Shown: in pieces, positions 35,943-47,592 of the stretch
How the letters are laid out: each line of letters begins with the position of its first letter
Position numbering within the stretch: the first letter of the stretch is position 1
Source: Epiperipatus broadwayi
Lineage: Eukaryota; Onychophora; Udeonychophora; Euonychophora; Peripatidae
DNA: 64,000 nt
Assembly (NCBI GenBank): GCA_028023455.1
Contig: JAQFVV010000111.1
Span: 2,485,909-2,549,908, forward strand
Direction: 5' to 3'
The notes under the pieces: model-generated
What the model was told of the DNA's origin: nothing
What the model saw: only the letters and a program-made list of their open reading frames with translations
Databases searched by the model: none
Translations under genes and position numbers: made by a program

Positions 35943-36253
35943 TTGTTTAATTGTGGATGCGATGAATGATTAATTTTTGAAATATTTTATATACATGTAT
36001 AATGTTAGCAGTAAAATTTACAGAGCGTAAAATTAAAAGGTATTCGTATTATATGTGCACACACACAAACTCACTAATATGTATAATGTAAAAGTATTGA
36101 TATACTTTAAATTTCTTGTACTCATTTATTCTTTTGTATATTTATCTCTATATTTACAATAATTATAACAAATTAAAATACATGCCAACAATTTAAATCG
36201 ATTAAATATGACTGAATATATTTAACATTTATTCTAATAATTACCACACATTT
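35943..36253. other. 3' flank of the 470-aa gene
   Basis: AT-rich. No canonical AATAAA lies close to the stop. ATTAAA-like variants are present (for example in AAAATTAAAAGG near 36030), so the poly(A) site is unclear. A (CT)n run follows at 36254. Confidence 0.4.
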
Positions 36254-36268
36254 CTCTCTCTCTCTCTC
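36254..36268. repeat. (CT)n microsatellite
   Basis: TCTCTCTCTCTCTCT run. Confidence 0.9.
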
Positions 36269-36407
36269 TGTACGAAGGTGTGAGCTTTAAAAATAATAAT
36301 AATAAAATTCATTTCCCACCGAAATCTTAAAGTAATCAATCCATATATTTTATTATTACAACTATTATTATCACTTCAATGTTGTCAGGGCAAATAAACT
36401 AATAGCA

Positions 36408-36520
36408 AAAGGAGATGGGGGGGGGAAAAGAGGAAAAAAGAGTAAGAGAAGAGGAGGAGAGGGTTAAAGAGGGAAACAAAAAAGAGAAGAAAGAAGAAAA
36501 GAGCAAAAGAGAAGATATTA
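36408..36520. repeat. polypurine (G/A) tract of about 110 bp
   Basis: Nearly uninterrupted A and G, beginning with a run of nine G within AGATGGGGGGGGG and continuing as AAGAGGAAAAAAGAG and GAGGAGGAGAGG blocks, with only a few pyrimidines. Such tracts can form intramolecular triplexes. No gene is present. Confidence 0.85.
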
Positions 36521-36900
36521 GGATATTAAGAAAATGATGAACACATTAATGAAATAAGAAAGGTGTATTATAGAGTATAGAGAATGAATAAAATATAAGG
36601 AAAGAATTCGTCTTAAAATAACAAAAGTTTATTTTGAAAAATGAAAAAAAAAAAGTATTATAAAAATTTGATAACTAACATTCCAGATTTGTTTTTTTGA
36701 AGAGAGAATGATTTAGAAAAACTCAGGATCTTGTATGCATATACTTACGTATGTAATATTCACATATTTTTAAAATATTATTTTATATTGTTTGCAGTAT
36801 GTATATTACACTATGTTCTTAACACTGTGTTTCTTTATGTAATTTAATTTTACATATTTATTCTTTAATACTTATATAATTTTTGCTACATTTTAAATTG
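36521..36900. other. AT-rich stretch, no gene seen
   Basis: No ORF or identifiable repeat. Confidence 0.45.
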
Positions 36901-36906
36901 AGTTTA

Positions 36907-37184
36907 TTGGGTATATGAGCACAGACTTTCACACGACCCACCACTCTCCACTCTATCTAATAACACTGATACACTTAAACACATATGTTGAAAAGATAAA
37001 TAATCACCAATATCCGTATTTCATGCTAAACCAGCAATCATCAGTTGGTCCAGATTATCATGCATGAAATACGTATATTGGTGATTATTTATCTTTTCAA
37101 CATATATGTGTTTAAGTCTATCAGTGTTATTAGATAGAGTGGAGAGTGGTGGGTCGTATAAAGGTCTGTGCTCATATACCCTAT
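36907..37184. mobile_element. foldback element, family A, ~125-bp arms
   Basis: The left arm begins GGGTATATGAGCACAGAC and the right arm ends with its mirror, GTCTGTGCTCATATACCC. The arms contain CCACTCTCCACTCTATCT, AACACTGATA and TCACCAATAT, and close on a ~30-bp centre that carries the family core (GCAATCATCAGTTGGTCC). Non-coding. Arm identity is high, so it is relatively young or maintained. Confidence 0.9.
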
Positions 37185-37254
37185 ATATTGCATATATAGA
37201 CACAGGTATATAATATTCCTGTGTTTCAGTTATTACATTGAGTTTATTATATGT

Positions 37255-37795
37255 ACATATAAGGGATTCAAACTCAGACTTTCACATGACCCTCAGCTGT
37301 CCACACCATCTCATATTGCTGACCCACCTGATCATACACATGTTAAAAACATAAATAATCTCCAATATATGTATTTCATGCGAAACCAGCAATCATCAGT
37401 TGGCCTAGACAATCAGTGCTCAGCTTAATATTAAGATAGCCAATCTTCATACTTTAATGGACAGGCATTGGCACTAACATAGGCTTTGAATGTTCCATCA
37501 TCAGATTTTCAATGAAATGGATGGCTGAAGAGTTGGAGTAGTTTGAAGCCTGTCCATTAAAGTATGAAGATTGTCTATCTTAATATAAAGATGAGCATGA
37601 TTGTATATATGTGTGGAGATAGTAATCTAGACCAACTGATGATTGCTGGTTTAGCATGAAATATGTATATTGGTGATTATTTATTTTTTCAACATGTGTA
37701 TGATCAGGTGTCAGCAATATGAGATGGCATGGAGAGCTGAGGATCATGTGAAAGTTTGAGTTCGAATCCTTTATATATTAGATTATATATGTGCA
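37255..37795. mobile_element. larger foldback element, family A, with a nested inner palindrome
   Basis: The outer arms share family-A landmarks (GACTTTCACATGACCCTCAG at left, mirrored CTGAGGATCATGTGAAAGT at right) and each carries the core (CAATCATCAGTTGGCC; CCAACTGATGATTGCTGG). Between them lies a second inverted pair: ATCTTCATACTTTAATGGAC near 37443 mirrored by GTCCATTAAAGTATGAAGAT near 37553. Non-coding. Confidence 0.85.
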
Positions 37796-38300
37796 GGTGA
37801 GTGTAAGCCACTACAGTGTATTAATTTATATAATATGTACAGAAAATTTATATTTAACAAGTAAAATAACTTTTACATTTAATAGATGAAACATATTGAT
37901 GTATTTTACTGATTATTATTATTTTTTGCATGTCTCTCAACATAAATCCTTAAAGGTATTACTTTAGGGTTTCCATTCCTGTGATTGAGTGCACCAATAG
38001 ACTGATTTGTGTACTTGTGTACATTCATTACTATTTGACAATCAGAGAAAATATTTTATTTAAATTTTTTATTTTAACCACCCACCAGAAAACAAGAAAG
38101 TGGATAACAACACAATGATGCAGATGTAATGTTTGTAAAGCTAACAGCAATGCAATACAAATCAACAGTTGGTAATTAATAACAATATAAAAAACAAAAT
38201 CAACATGCATAACAGACACAACACCATCTCCATGAGAACAAGAGTTTTTGCTGCTGCTATGAGTTGTGCCAACTATGTAATCTCTGATTCTGTAAGAACT
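37796..38300. other. stretch before the hAT relic, no gene seen
   Basis: No supportable ORF, and no conserved motif recognised. Confidence 0.4.
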
Positions 38301-38952
38301 TCTGCTTGCTTTTCATTGTGATTAATGTTTGTTTATTGGATGACAGTAGCTTTGCAGTACCAAAAACATAACGTTGAATATCACTTCCAGACAATTCATG
38401 CCACATTTGATATGCATTATCCTCTGAAATCTGAAGTAAGGAAGAAAAATATAACTCGGTTAAAGTCAAAATTATGTGCACAACTGTCAGTGTTCAGTAG
38501 GCAAGTGGAAAAACCTAAAATGCTACCATGGCTTCTTTGAAAATTTCTCACATAATAGCCATGAAGAGAAAACTATTCCAGGATAGTGAGTTGTTAAAAA
38601 CAGCATTTATGACCGGCACTGATTATTTATTTGGGAGATTTTCTAACAAACATGAGATTATATTAGCAATGTAAGGCTTACAGTTGTTAAATAACACTTT
38701 TACAAGAAGAATATAGGCAATTTCATTGAACATTCAAACTTAGATTAAGAGTAACATGGAAATATGTGAGTAGTTTTCACTAGAGTTTGACAGCTCAACA
38801 AACAAATCAAACACAGCACAGTTAGTATTTATGAAGAAAATGATATTTTGTAATTTCATTACAAAAGATCTACTGAAAATATTTCCAATGAAAGAACGAA
38901 CAATTGGGGGGGGGAGGGTATTTATAATACATTCACAACATATTCCACACAC

Positions 38953-39055
38953 AGCAAGCTAGAGTAATCAATGGATGCCAGAAGGCTTGTGCATACAATT
39001 CCCATCTAGTACCTACTCATCCAATATCCCCAGACTAGTTTCATAAGAGGAGGTG
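38953..39055. mobile_element. family B MITE fragment inside the hAT relic
   Basis: GCAAGCTAGAGTAATCAATGG, CCAGAAGGCTTGTGCATA, TACCTACTCATCCAATATCC and CCAGACTAGTTTCATAAG follow the left-arm order of family B. The right arm is lost. It lies between two collinear hAT segments, so it inserted after them. Confidence 0.8.
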
Positions 39056-39917
39056 GTCATGTGATGTTTATTGGCCTAACATATTCCAAATTGATAAATA
39101 TGCCTTTATATTAGCTGTCTGCTACAGTCACTGATAGGACACTAGAATTGATTGGTAATATCAGTGAATTTATTGCCCTTTGTAAGAAAGATCAGTCATG
39201 TCCAAACTTTATGTCCTGCTACTATATTCTTCATCAACAAGTTTTGTGTAGTAAAATATAATATACATGATGAAAATAGTTACCGAAGTAATCAGCTATG
39301 TTCAAGAAACTTCTTACCAGCAGCATCTTTTCAAGGATTTATTTGCAGGTTGTGAAGATAAAGTATTTGATCTTATCCTGCAAACTGAAGGGGTAATGTT
39401 CTTACAAGATTTGTAAATTTGATAGATGAAATTAAACATTTTTGACTGCATATTAGCATACATCAACAACACCATGTTTTTAACTCTTCAGCTATGAATA
39501 AGTCTGATATTTAATTCTGACATTTCTAACTTCACCAACAAATATTAGAAGCACGATATAATTACAATTGCAAAAAATGAAATTCAATGAACTAACATAC
39601 TTTTTTTATATTTAGTTGAATTGGAATTTCTTGCCAACATAACGGAAAAAATGAATTCTTTAAATCTTGAGTTGCAGGAAAAAGATAAACATGTAGCAAA
39701 TACAAAAGAGTCTATAAATTCATTTAAAACAAAACTGGTTTTGTAGACATCACATTTACAAATGAAGTCTCTCTTGCATTTTTAAAATGTGAAGAAAATG
39801 ATAGCTGACAGGGAATTTAACTTGTCATGCTTTGTTAAACACTTTGAAGTGCTTTCAGCAACAATTTGAGATTTCAGAGGTTTACTGTCATTGAGCCTAT
39901 GGTTGTTGTTGTTATTG

Positions 39918-40054
<137 letters not shown>

Positions 40055-40420
40055 CCTATTACTTGTCAAAAAAATATAACAGAAATAGCTGTTTGTTGAA
40101 GTTGTTCAAGTAAGGACAAAGAACTGGAGCTAAATATTTTGGATCTTTGGAATGATATTGTGCTAAAATCCTATATATTAGATGAAAACTTTTGGCATCT
40201 TGTTGTTAGAAAAAGTTTCCATTCTTAAAAAAAGCATCATACAAGATAAAATCATTTTTTCAGTTTCCCTTGTTTTCAACCATAAATATTATAAAATCAA
40301 AATATGGATTTTGATTCACTGATGAGCATCTTAATGATCGTCTACAAACAAGAATATCATAATACTGACCTAATTATGAAGCCCTGACCAAAGAAATGCA
40401 AAGCCAAAGATCTCATTGAA

Positions 40421-41090
40421 AATTAATATTGAAAAGGATATGTTATTTAACACATTTAATAATTTTTTTATCATTATTATAATATATTTTCTGTTAAATT
40501 TGTAATTTAAACAAAATTAAAAGTATTTTTTTGGAAGCATAGTTTTCTTTTTTTTTTCTTTTAATAGTATCAATGCAAAAGAAAAATGTAAAAATCAGCA
40601 GTTATTTTACTTATTTTTATAAAACAAAAACAAATGTGTATTATTAAATCTCAAAAAAGATTTTCTTACTTTGAAAAAAAAAACACAACACAATCATAAT
40701 CAAAAATTTAAATGCAACTCTAAATTTTGTGTTGCCAATGGCACCTGAATAATTTTATAGTTTTGGCGTGATAATGGTGCCATCGAGCAGCATCTTTGTC
40801 CATAAAACTATAACCAATTAAAGAAAAATAATTTTTTAATTCCTTTGTGCCCACCGCTTTATCAATATTTTAGAATATGCTCTAGGATATAAAAAATAGA
40901 ATTTATTTGATAATTGTACAATAGTGAATTCATACTTTATATTTCACTTATGTTATAATTAAACCCATTAATTAAATAATCTTTGAGCCCACATTACAAG
41001 TTTTATTTTTTTGGAAGATATCTTAAGTCTCTAGAAGAGCTTCCACAGTAATTCTTGAAATGTTGAACAATGCAATATTTGTTTTTCTTA
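40421..41090. other. AT-rich stretch with a small hairpin, no gene seen
   Basis: TTATAGTTTT near 40755 and AAAACTATAA near 40804 form a ~10-bp inverted pair around GATAATGGTGCC. GGCACC near 40740 also mirrors GGTGCC. The function is unknown. Confidence 0.35.
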
Positions 41091-41094
41091 TGTG

Positions 41095-41190
41095 TCATGG
41101 CATCAGCGGGGAAGTGAACCCACTAACCTGGGACAACTGCTTGTAAAGCAGCCATCGCTGACCTTTTGACCACCAATTTGTTTCGAAAAA
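41095..41190 (-). repeat. tRNA-derived SINE
   Basis: Minus strand: GGTGGTCAAAAGGTCAGCG (A box region), TTACAAGCAGTTGTCCCAGG, GTGGGTTCACTTCCCC (B box), then GATGCCATGACACATAAG and a short A-rich tail. Same order and tail as the copies at 20435 and 47031. Confidence 0.8.
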
Positions 41191-42947
41191 TTGCTTTGCA
41201 TCTCATAACCATATGAATATTAACAGAGATAATGATAGTTTTTGTCTTTTTGTCACTAATCAAAAATGTATTATCAAAATTTTGCTTAACAAGTTATTGG
41301 GGCAAATTAAATTTAATTGTAAGATATTAAAAACGGAATAATATGTAAAAAAGGTTCTTTAACTGATTCCATAACTTATAAATAAATTGTGCTAAAAGGC
41401 TATGAGTGTTAATAGTAGTAATATGTTTCAGCATAACAGCATAAAGACTTGAGTGTTGTTGAGAAATGTTGCTGTTGAGAAAATACCACTAAGAAATTTG
41501 ATGCCCATATGAATTTGTGATCCATTCACAACACATTTTTTAATACTTTTATAAATGAGTAGATTTTTATTTAGTATTATAACTGAATTTTGGAGTGTAA
41601 TATCACTGATAGATTTTTTCATAACACTCGACTAGTATTAGGTCCGTTCATTTATTTTTTTTTGCATTTAGACAGGTCAATCACCATCTCACCAAGTATA
41701 ACAATTTTTCCAAATTTAACAAACCATTCATTATGAATAATTTGATCAAATGATTTATTATATTTTTTGCGTTGAATAATTTTTTTTGGGAAATTGTTAT
41801 TCAATAGAGTGTCATTATATATTCTGCCAAATGATTTTTATGAATTAAAAAAACAATTAAATTCCAACCAATCCTAGATCTTTTTTTTTTTTTTAGAATA
41901 TTATATGATAAAAGCTTTGATTGTCTTTTTCATAAATAATTATTGTTATGTTCATTAATATCTGCAACTTTTATACTGGCAATACTACTACAAGTTGCAT
42001 AGAATGTCAAAAGACATTGATAATGAATAAAATTGACTATTTAAAATTTTGTTTATCAAGTGGCATTTAATCAGGTGGAAAGTTATTAATTAAAATGCAT
42101 TGGTCATTAATTTAACCATGACCATTTAAGGATGATTTTGAATGCCAATGGAATTTATCTCTAACTGCTATGAACAGTGTTGAAATATTTTTTCCTGTTG
42201 ATATTTGTCATGCTAAAGATTTATTTTCTAATACAAATAATCCAGACATTCTTCAAAATTTTAAAGTATTTTCCAATAATTAGAATGTTAGAAACTCCTT
42301 TAGAAATTATCGTGACATAATTTCTTTACTCCTAAGTTTGGGACAAATATTCTAGAAATAAGATCACTGATTTCCCTTAAGAGTAAAACAATATAGATAG
42401 AAAATAAACCAGGGGAAAGTGAAGATTCTTTGGCAATATCTTTGTTATCTGAAATATTGGGGAGAATCTTAATTTTTTTCCCCGATGGATTAATATTTCT
42501 CACATTTTAATAGAAGGTGAAATCTTATTATATTAATGTAAGAAAAAAACAGTAAAAATGGGAAGGATAATTGAAAAAGTCTTTTTGACTTTTTAATAGT
42601 AGTTGATAGTTACAAAGATGATACACTATAATACAGAAAGTTAATTTATTCATATGTATTTAAATTTTACGAGATTAATAAGTAAAATAAAAATGAAAAA
42701 ATAAGAAGTAAACTTATTGATGAATTATTTAAACATATTTTAAAGTTTTGTAATGTGGAAAAAATAATGTAAAAATGTATTGAGAATATTTGTTAAACTC
42801 TTTCATTAATTTATTTTCAAGAGTATAATTATGCATATGTAACTTTAAACCAGTCAAGAAGGAAAGATGAATTCAATTCAGAACTTCTGTCCAGTTAGTG
42901 TTGTGCTTGTTTGTTAATGTTTTGTTTAAATAGACAATTGTTTCTAG
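41191..42947. other. AT-rich stretch, no gene seen
   Basis: Short chance ORFs only (up to 67 codons). No repeat family recognised. Confidence 0.45.
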
Positions 42948-43012
42948 CAGAAAGAAGATATGAGAAGCATCCAAACTCGCGAAGAATCGTAAACATCCAT
43001 TGGGTTACCATG
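42948..43012 (+). CDS. candidate 65-nt internal exon
   Basis: Bounded by an acceptor-like CAATTGTTTCTAG (ending 42947) and a donor-like GTAATATT from 43013. One frame is open throughout: two bases, then ERRYEKHPNSRRIVNIHWVT and Met. The stretch contains CGCG and further CpG, scarce in the flanks. No family is recognised. With one frame of three open over 65 nt, chance is a real possibility. Confidence 0.25.
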
Positions 43013-46000
43013 GTAATATTAAATTAGGAATTAAAATGTTTTTTTTTTAAAAGAGAAAAGGATTTTAAATTTATTAATAATAGTTTTTTTTTGTTTGATA
43101 TGAAATATAAATGCTATGTATTCTAGTTAGTAATAATTGAAATAATTTTATATGCAATGTGGTATATGAGGTTAAAAGGTATTAACCTATTTATTATTCA
43201 TTCTTGTTTAAAAATAAGTATGCTTAAAAATATAAAGAGAATATATATGAGTTATAACATGAAAGAGTGTGTGGAGCATAATATTTTAACTTTATATTTT
43301 AGCCGGTGTATATTTAAAAAAACTGAGCATTGTAAAATGTGTTGTAGAGATAATTCAAATGTATTGCCATAAAGTATATTTGACAAAGGGGAATGAACTA
43401 GTGGTGATAAATAAAATTTTATAGGATTCTATGAAAATAAAATAAACATATTATGAAATGTAATATTATTTGTGAGAGTAAGAATAAAGTGAATGCTAAT
43501 GTAAAGAAAAGAATATTAATCCTAATCTCATTTGTTACAAAGAAAAAAAAGTATCATATTGATAATGATAAAGGTAGACTATTTGTTTATAACATGATCT
43601 CAAATGTGGATAGAAAATATTTAATGGGAAAATCAGATTATATTATTAGTCCACAAGTAGTATAATAAGATATGTTGAAGACACTGTAGGGAAAGATGAG
43701 TTGAAATTCCAGGATAGGAAAAATATCATTCTGAACAACTGATTGAATAGTTGAATGGGATTAATCTTTGCAGTAATCAGATAGGTTATTCAAAAGAGAT
43801 GGGAGGATTTTCTGCAAAGACATGAGTGTAATATATACTGTAAGTGCTTGCTGAATAAGCCAGGATAAAATTAGGGTAAAATCACTAGGAAAATGATTAC
43901 CTGCCAAAATATGACACCTCATAAATAAAGGAAAGCTCTATTCCTCTATTATGATATAGTATTTTTGGATAAAATCAGTTTTTTATCTAGAAAGTTTTCT
44001 TTCTGGTAAATCAAAACAGAGGAGATATCAATAGTTGACTAAATACTTTAAGAATTTTATAGTTTGTCTTCCTATGTTTTGACAGATTAGCCTAAAAGTA
44101 ATAAGACCATATACAGAACAAATATTATATATTCGAATAAAATTTGAATAAATTATTATACGAATCATGATACCTGAGATCAAGAATAAAAAGAAAATAT
44201 AAGTGATAGATAATGAATGTATAAAATGAATTACATTATATGAAAAAGAGTCCTTAATCTCACTATTCATCTTGAATACATTATAAATAGTGTTTTATTT
44301 TTTTTGTAACATTACTACAGCTGCAACAATTTTGTTGATAAGATTATTTTTATACCAATTTTGAATATGAAATATAATTTAAATATTACAATTCTATTAA
44401 AATATCAGGAATTATAAAATATCAGGTAAATAAGGAAAGATTACTAAGAAAATAACTACAAGATAACTCATGAATTGTAAACTAAATAATATTAGTATGA
44501 AAGCATACATGATGTTAAGAAGAATAAAGTTATGATTTTAAAAGAACTAGATACTGAACATGAAAGGGTTAAAGTATATAATAATTATTATGTCTATCCA
44601 TGATAAATGTCCATAATGTTGTTGTAAATTTATAAATGTATCAATGATTATTTTGTTAGTGAATTATTTAACCTAATGTTTATAGCTGTTTGTTGTTCAT
44701 TATATTGATTACATGCTTTATCTGAAGAGTTATATTCAAGAAATTATAATTGACACATTAATTATCAATGGCTTTTAAGTTATAACTATATTACAGAGAG
44801 TTTATAATAGTTCTACATATTTCTACTAAATAGAAAAGAATCTTGAAGATTTATTTAAAAAGTACTATTAAGTATTACAAAGTGGAGAACTTATAATAGA
44901 AATTAACAGTATGTTTTAAGAATCACATTCTGATTTTATAATCTAAGTTTGAAATCTATTTTATATCATAAATTTAGAAGTATTATATTATTTCAGAGTA
45001 CAGATTACTGACCAAATATATTTTAAGGTTTGTAATTTTGAAGAATCTACTTACAATAGGTGAATGCTAAGTAATTAAGAAATGTATTTAATTGGGTTAG
45101 ATTTTGTAGATAATAATTATATAATAAAGCTTTTGATTATAATACAAATGAGTATTCTATATTGATTGTTATTACTATAAGTATGAGAATAAATCTTAGG
45201 AAGGTAAATTAAATTAATTAAGTGAAGATAATAAGTATATAGTGATTGTTAATTGTCATATCTTATTATTATAGTTAGATTAATTTTCAAATAGGAGGTT
45301 AATCACGATTTATAATAGTAAGTATGATTATTTAAATGGTTGGATCCTAGTGTAAAATCCCTCTTGCGATTCAGTTATTTAATTATTAATCTAATTGTTA
45401 TATTGGAGTTTAGAATAGAATACTTATGATCCCTGAGATAGCCATAGGATAGCAGTAATTCTTTTAATTTAATGTAATTTTTGTTAATGTTATTATTTTG
45501 AGATTTTGAAATTATAGAAGAGTAGTTAAAGCATTATTTAAATGAAATATTATGTTAGTCATTGTTTCTCATGATGATTTTCCTAATGATTATAAGAGGA
45601 TAGTAGCAGGAGAATTTCCACAATAGCAATGCCATTGTGGAGTATATTTTTATATATTTCTCAATGTTAAAACCTCTATGTTGTAATTGTCCCTAAAGTC
45701 TATCTTAAGTTTTGTGTATTGCAAGTTTCAAGCCTATAAAGAGTCTTACACTTTATTGTTGTTATATTTAATTGTTTATTATTGAGCTAGTATTGTAGAG
45801 GGTAAAAAGAGAAGGTAAGGTGGAGGTGTTGAAGAACCGGAAGGGAAGGTTACAATATATATATATATATAAATTTTCCCTACAGGTTTTAGATAACATT
45901 TTATTACTGAGAGAAAAACAATGATGATGAAATATCTCTTATTACTATCCTTAAAGTTAGAGTGTCATTTGTAATAAGATAAAATCAGGGCATACTCTTC

Positions 46001-47030
46001 TTTTAAAACACCATAGATTTGGAATCTATTTGTAATCAGATATGATAAAACCATAATAGAATGATCCTGCTTAATTATGTCCTGTAAATTTCAGCATCAT
46101 TTATAATAGAATAAATATGCATATATTTTAAACTCTGTTATAGCTCCAATCACTTAGGTAGAATTTGTAACAAATCAAAAATGTGCAACGAAATAATAAC
46201 TCTAGAATAATCTGAAGAAAATATAGCTCAGTCATTGGCCATCCTATGTAACCCAGGGAAAATAATTCCTGAAGTTGAACAGCATTTATAACTGAATAAA
46301 ATGTAAATCAAAGAAAAGAAAATAATTTTATAATATCCATAAATAATATTGTTCATAACAGAATAAATATAATATATTAAACTAAATGAATACCAATCGA
46401 TAATCAAGTTTTCAGTATTTAATATAATCTTTTATTTAATCACATATCCTATTGTCAATTATACCAAAACAAAATGGTGCTGACAATCTTTATTATCGCA
46501 TCATGAATTCAAATAGCATTTAGAATAAATAGAAAACAAACAAAATTATCATTTTAGTTACTCTAAATATAAACGTTACTTACGAACAAGACCTTAATTC
46601 AAAATTATCATAAAAACGTATATATAAACCTTAATTAAAATAGATTACAATAAAATAATTAAATCAAATATCATTGTTCCAAAACAATGATATATATTTA
46701 TGATAGATTTTAATCATAATTGCATAAAAATAATGATAAATCATTCACTGAAAAACGAAACGTGAATTCTTCAATGATCTACGTTATATATTATGCCTAG
46801 AATCTGAAATACACCAAATTATTCACACTGAAAATTTCTGCACTTCATTTTCTTACATAATTATCACTGAAATAATTATTAAAAAACTTTTAGAAAATAA
46901 GATAGCTTGCACAAGTAACAATCTCGTTAAAAAACATCAGTTGACAATTATTATTTTTTTTATTACTATTAGTTGTAATTAATTATATATATATTATTTA
47001 AAGTTAAAAGAAAAATATTAGTCTTGCGTT
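43013..47030. other. long AT-rich stretch, no gene seen
   Basis: About 4 kb of degenerate sequence with ORFs under 81 codons. A (TA)n run lies near 45860, and a short hairpin near 45617-45641 (TCCACAAT ... ATTGTGGA). No LINE, SINE or LTR landmark that I can support. Confidence 0.5.
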
Positions 47031-47132
47031 GTTAGCCGAGAGGTATCGCAGCCGCCATGCAAGCAAGTAGTTGGTTGCAGACGGGTGTGGGTTCGCGTCC
47101 CGGCAGATGCTATGACATATGAAAAAAAAAAA
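47031..47132 (+). repeat. tRNA-derived SINE with poly-A tail, best-preserved copy
   Basis: GTTGTTAGCCGAGAGGTATC carries the A box and GTGTGGGTTCGCGTCCCGG carries the B box. A GATGCTATGACATATG tail then runs into twelve A. The GCAAGCAAGTAGTTGGTTGC segment between the boxes is palindromic, giving a strong stem. The clean A tail suggests a fairly recent insertion. Confidence 0.85.
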
Positions 47133-47592
47133 AATATTATTGAACAAATCTCAATTATAGTTTTAAACATTTACCACAAAGATGTCTACATTTTCTCTTT
47201 CTAATATATAGCCACTGGCAATTTCTTTTGTTAAAAATAAAAAACAAGAAAGTCTATTTACAAAATTGTTTTTTTAAAAAAGACTCCTACATACAGGAAA
47301 AAGAATCACTAATGCTAACAACATTATATTAAAATGCTATATAGTTAATATCGGAAGCAAGAGTTAATCTTATAAGAATTTATATATCAAATTTGTTAGT
47401 AAGAATGCAAAACTTACTATCAAAAGTATAAAAGAAATAAAATTACAGACATAGGTCAACAGAAATGATATCATGAGTTAGAAAAGTTTTTTAATTTACA
47501 TTAAATAACCCAGTCAGTTCTTTTTCTATTCTAGAACATAACCATGTCATTATCATTATTAATGAAACAAGAGTGGATCCTTTTATTTCAGA
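47133..47592. other. AT-rich stretch, no gene seen
   Basis: Nothing recognisable before the 3' end of the RTE element. Confidence 0.4.

Noticed and set aside
37021-37428. Paired ORFs with similar N-termini on opposite strands
   Set aside because: The similarity comes from the inverted arms of the foldback elements.
47031-47132. Functional tRNA gene
   Set aside because: A and B boxes are present, but the anticodon arm is not standard and it ends in a SINE-type tail with poly-A.
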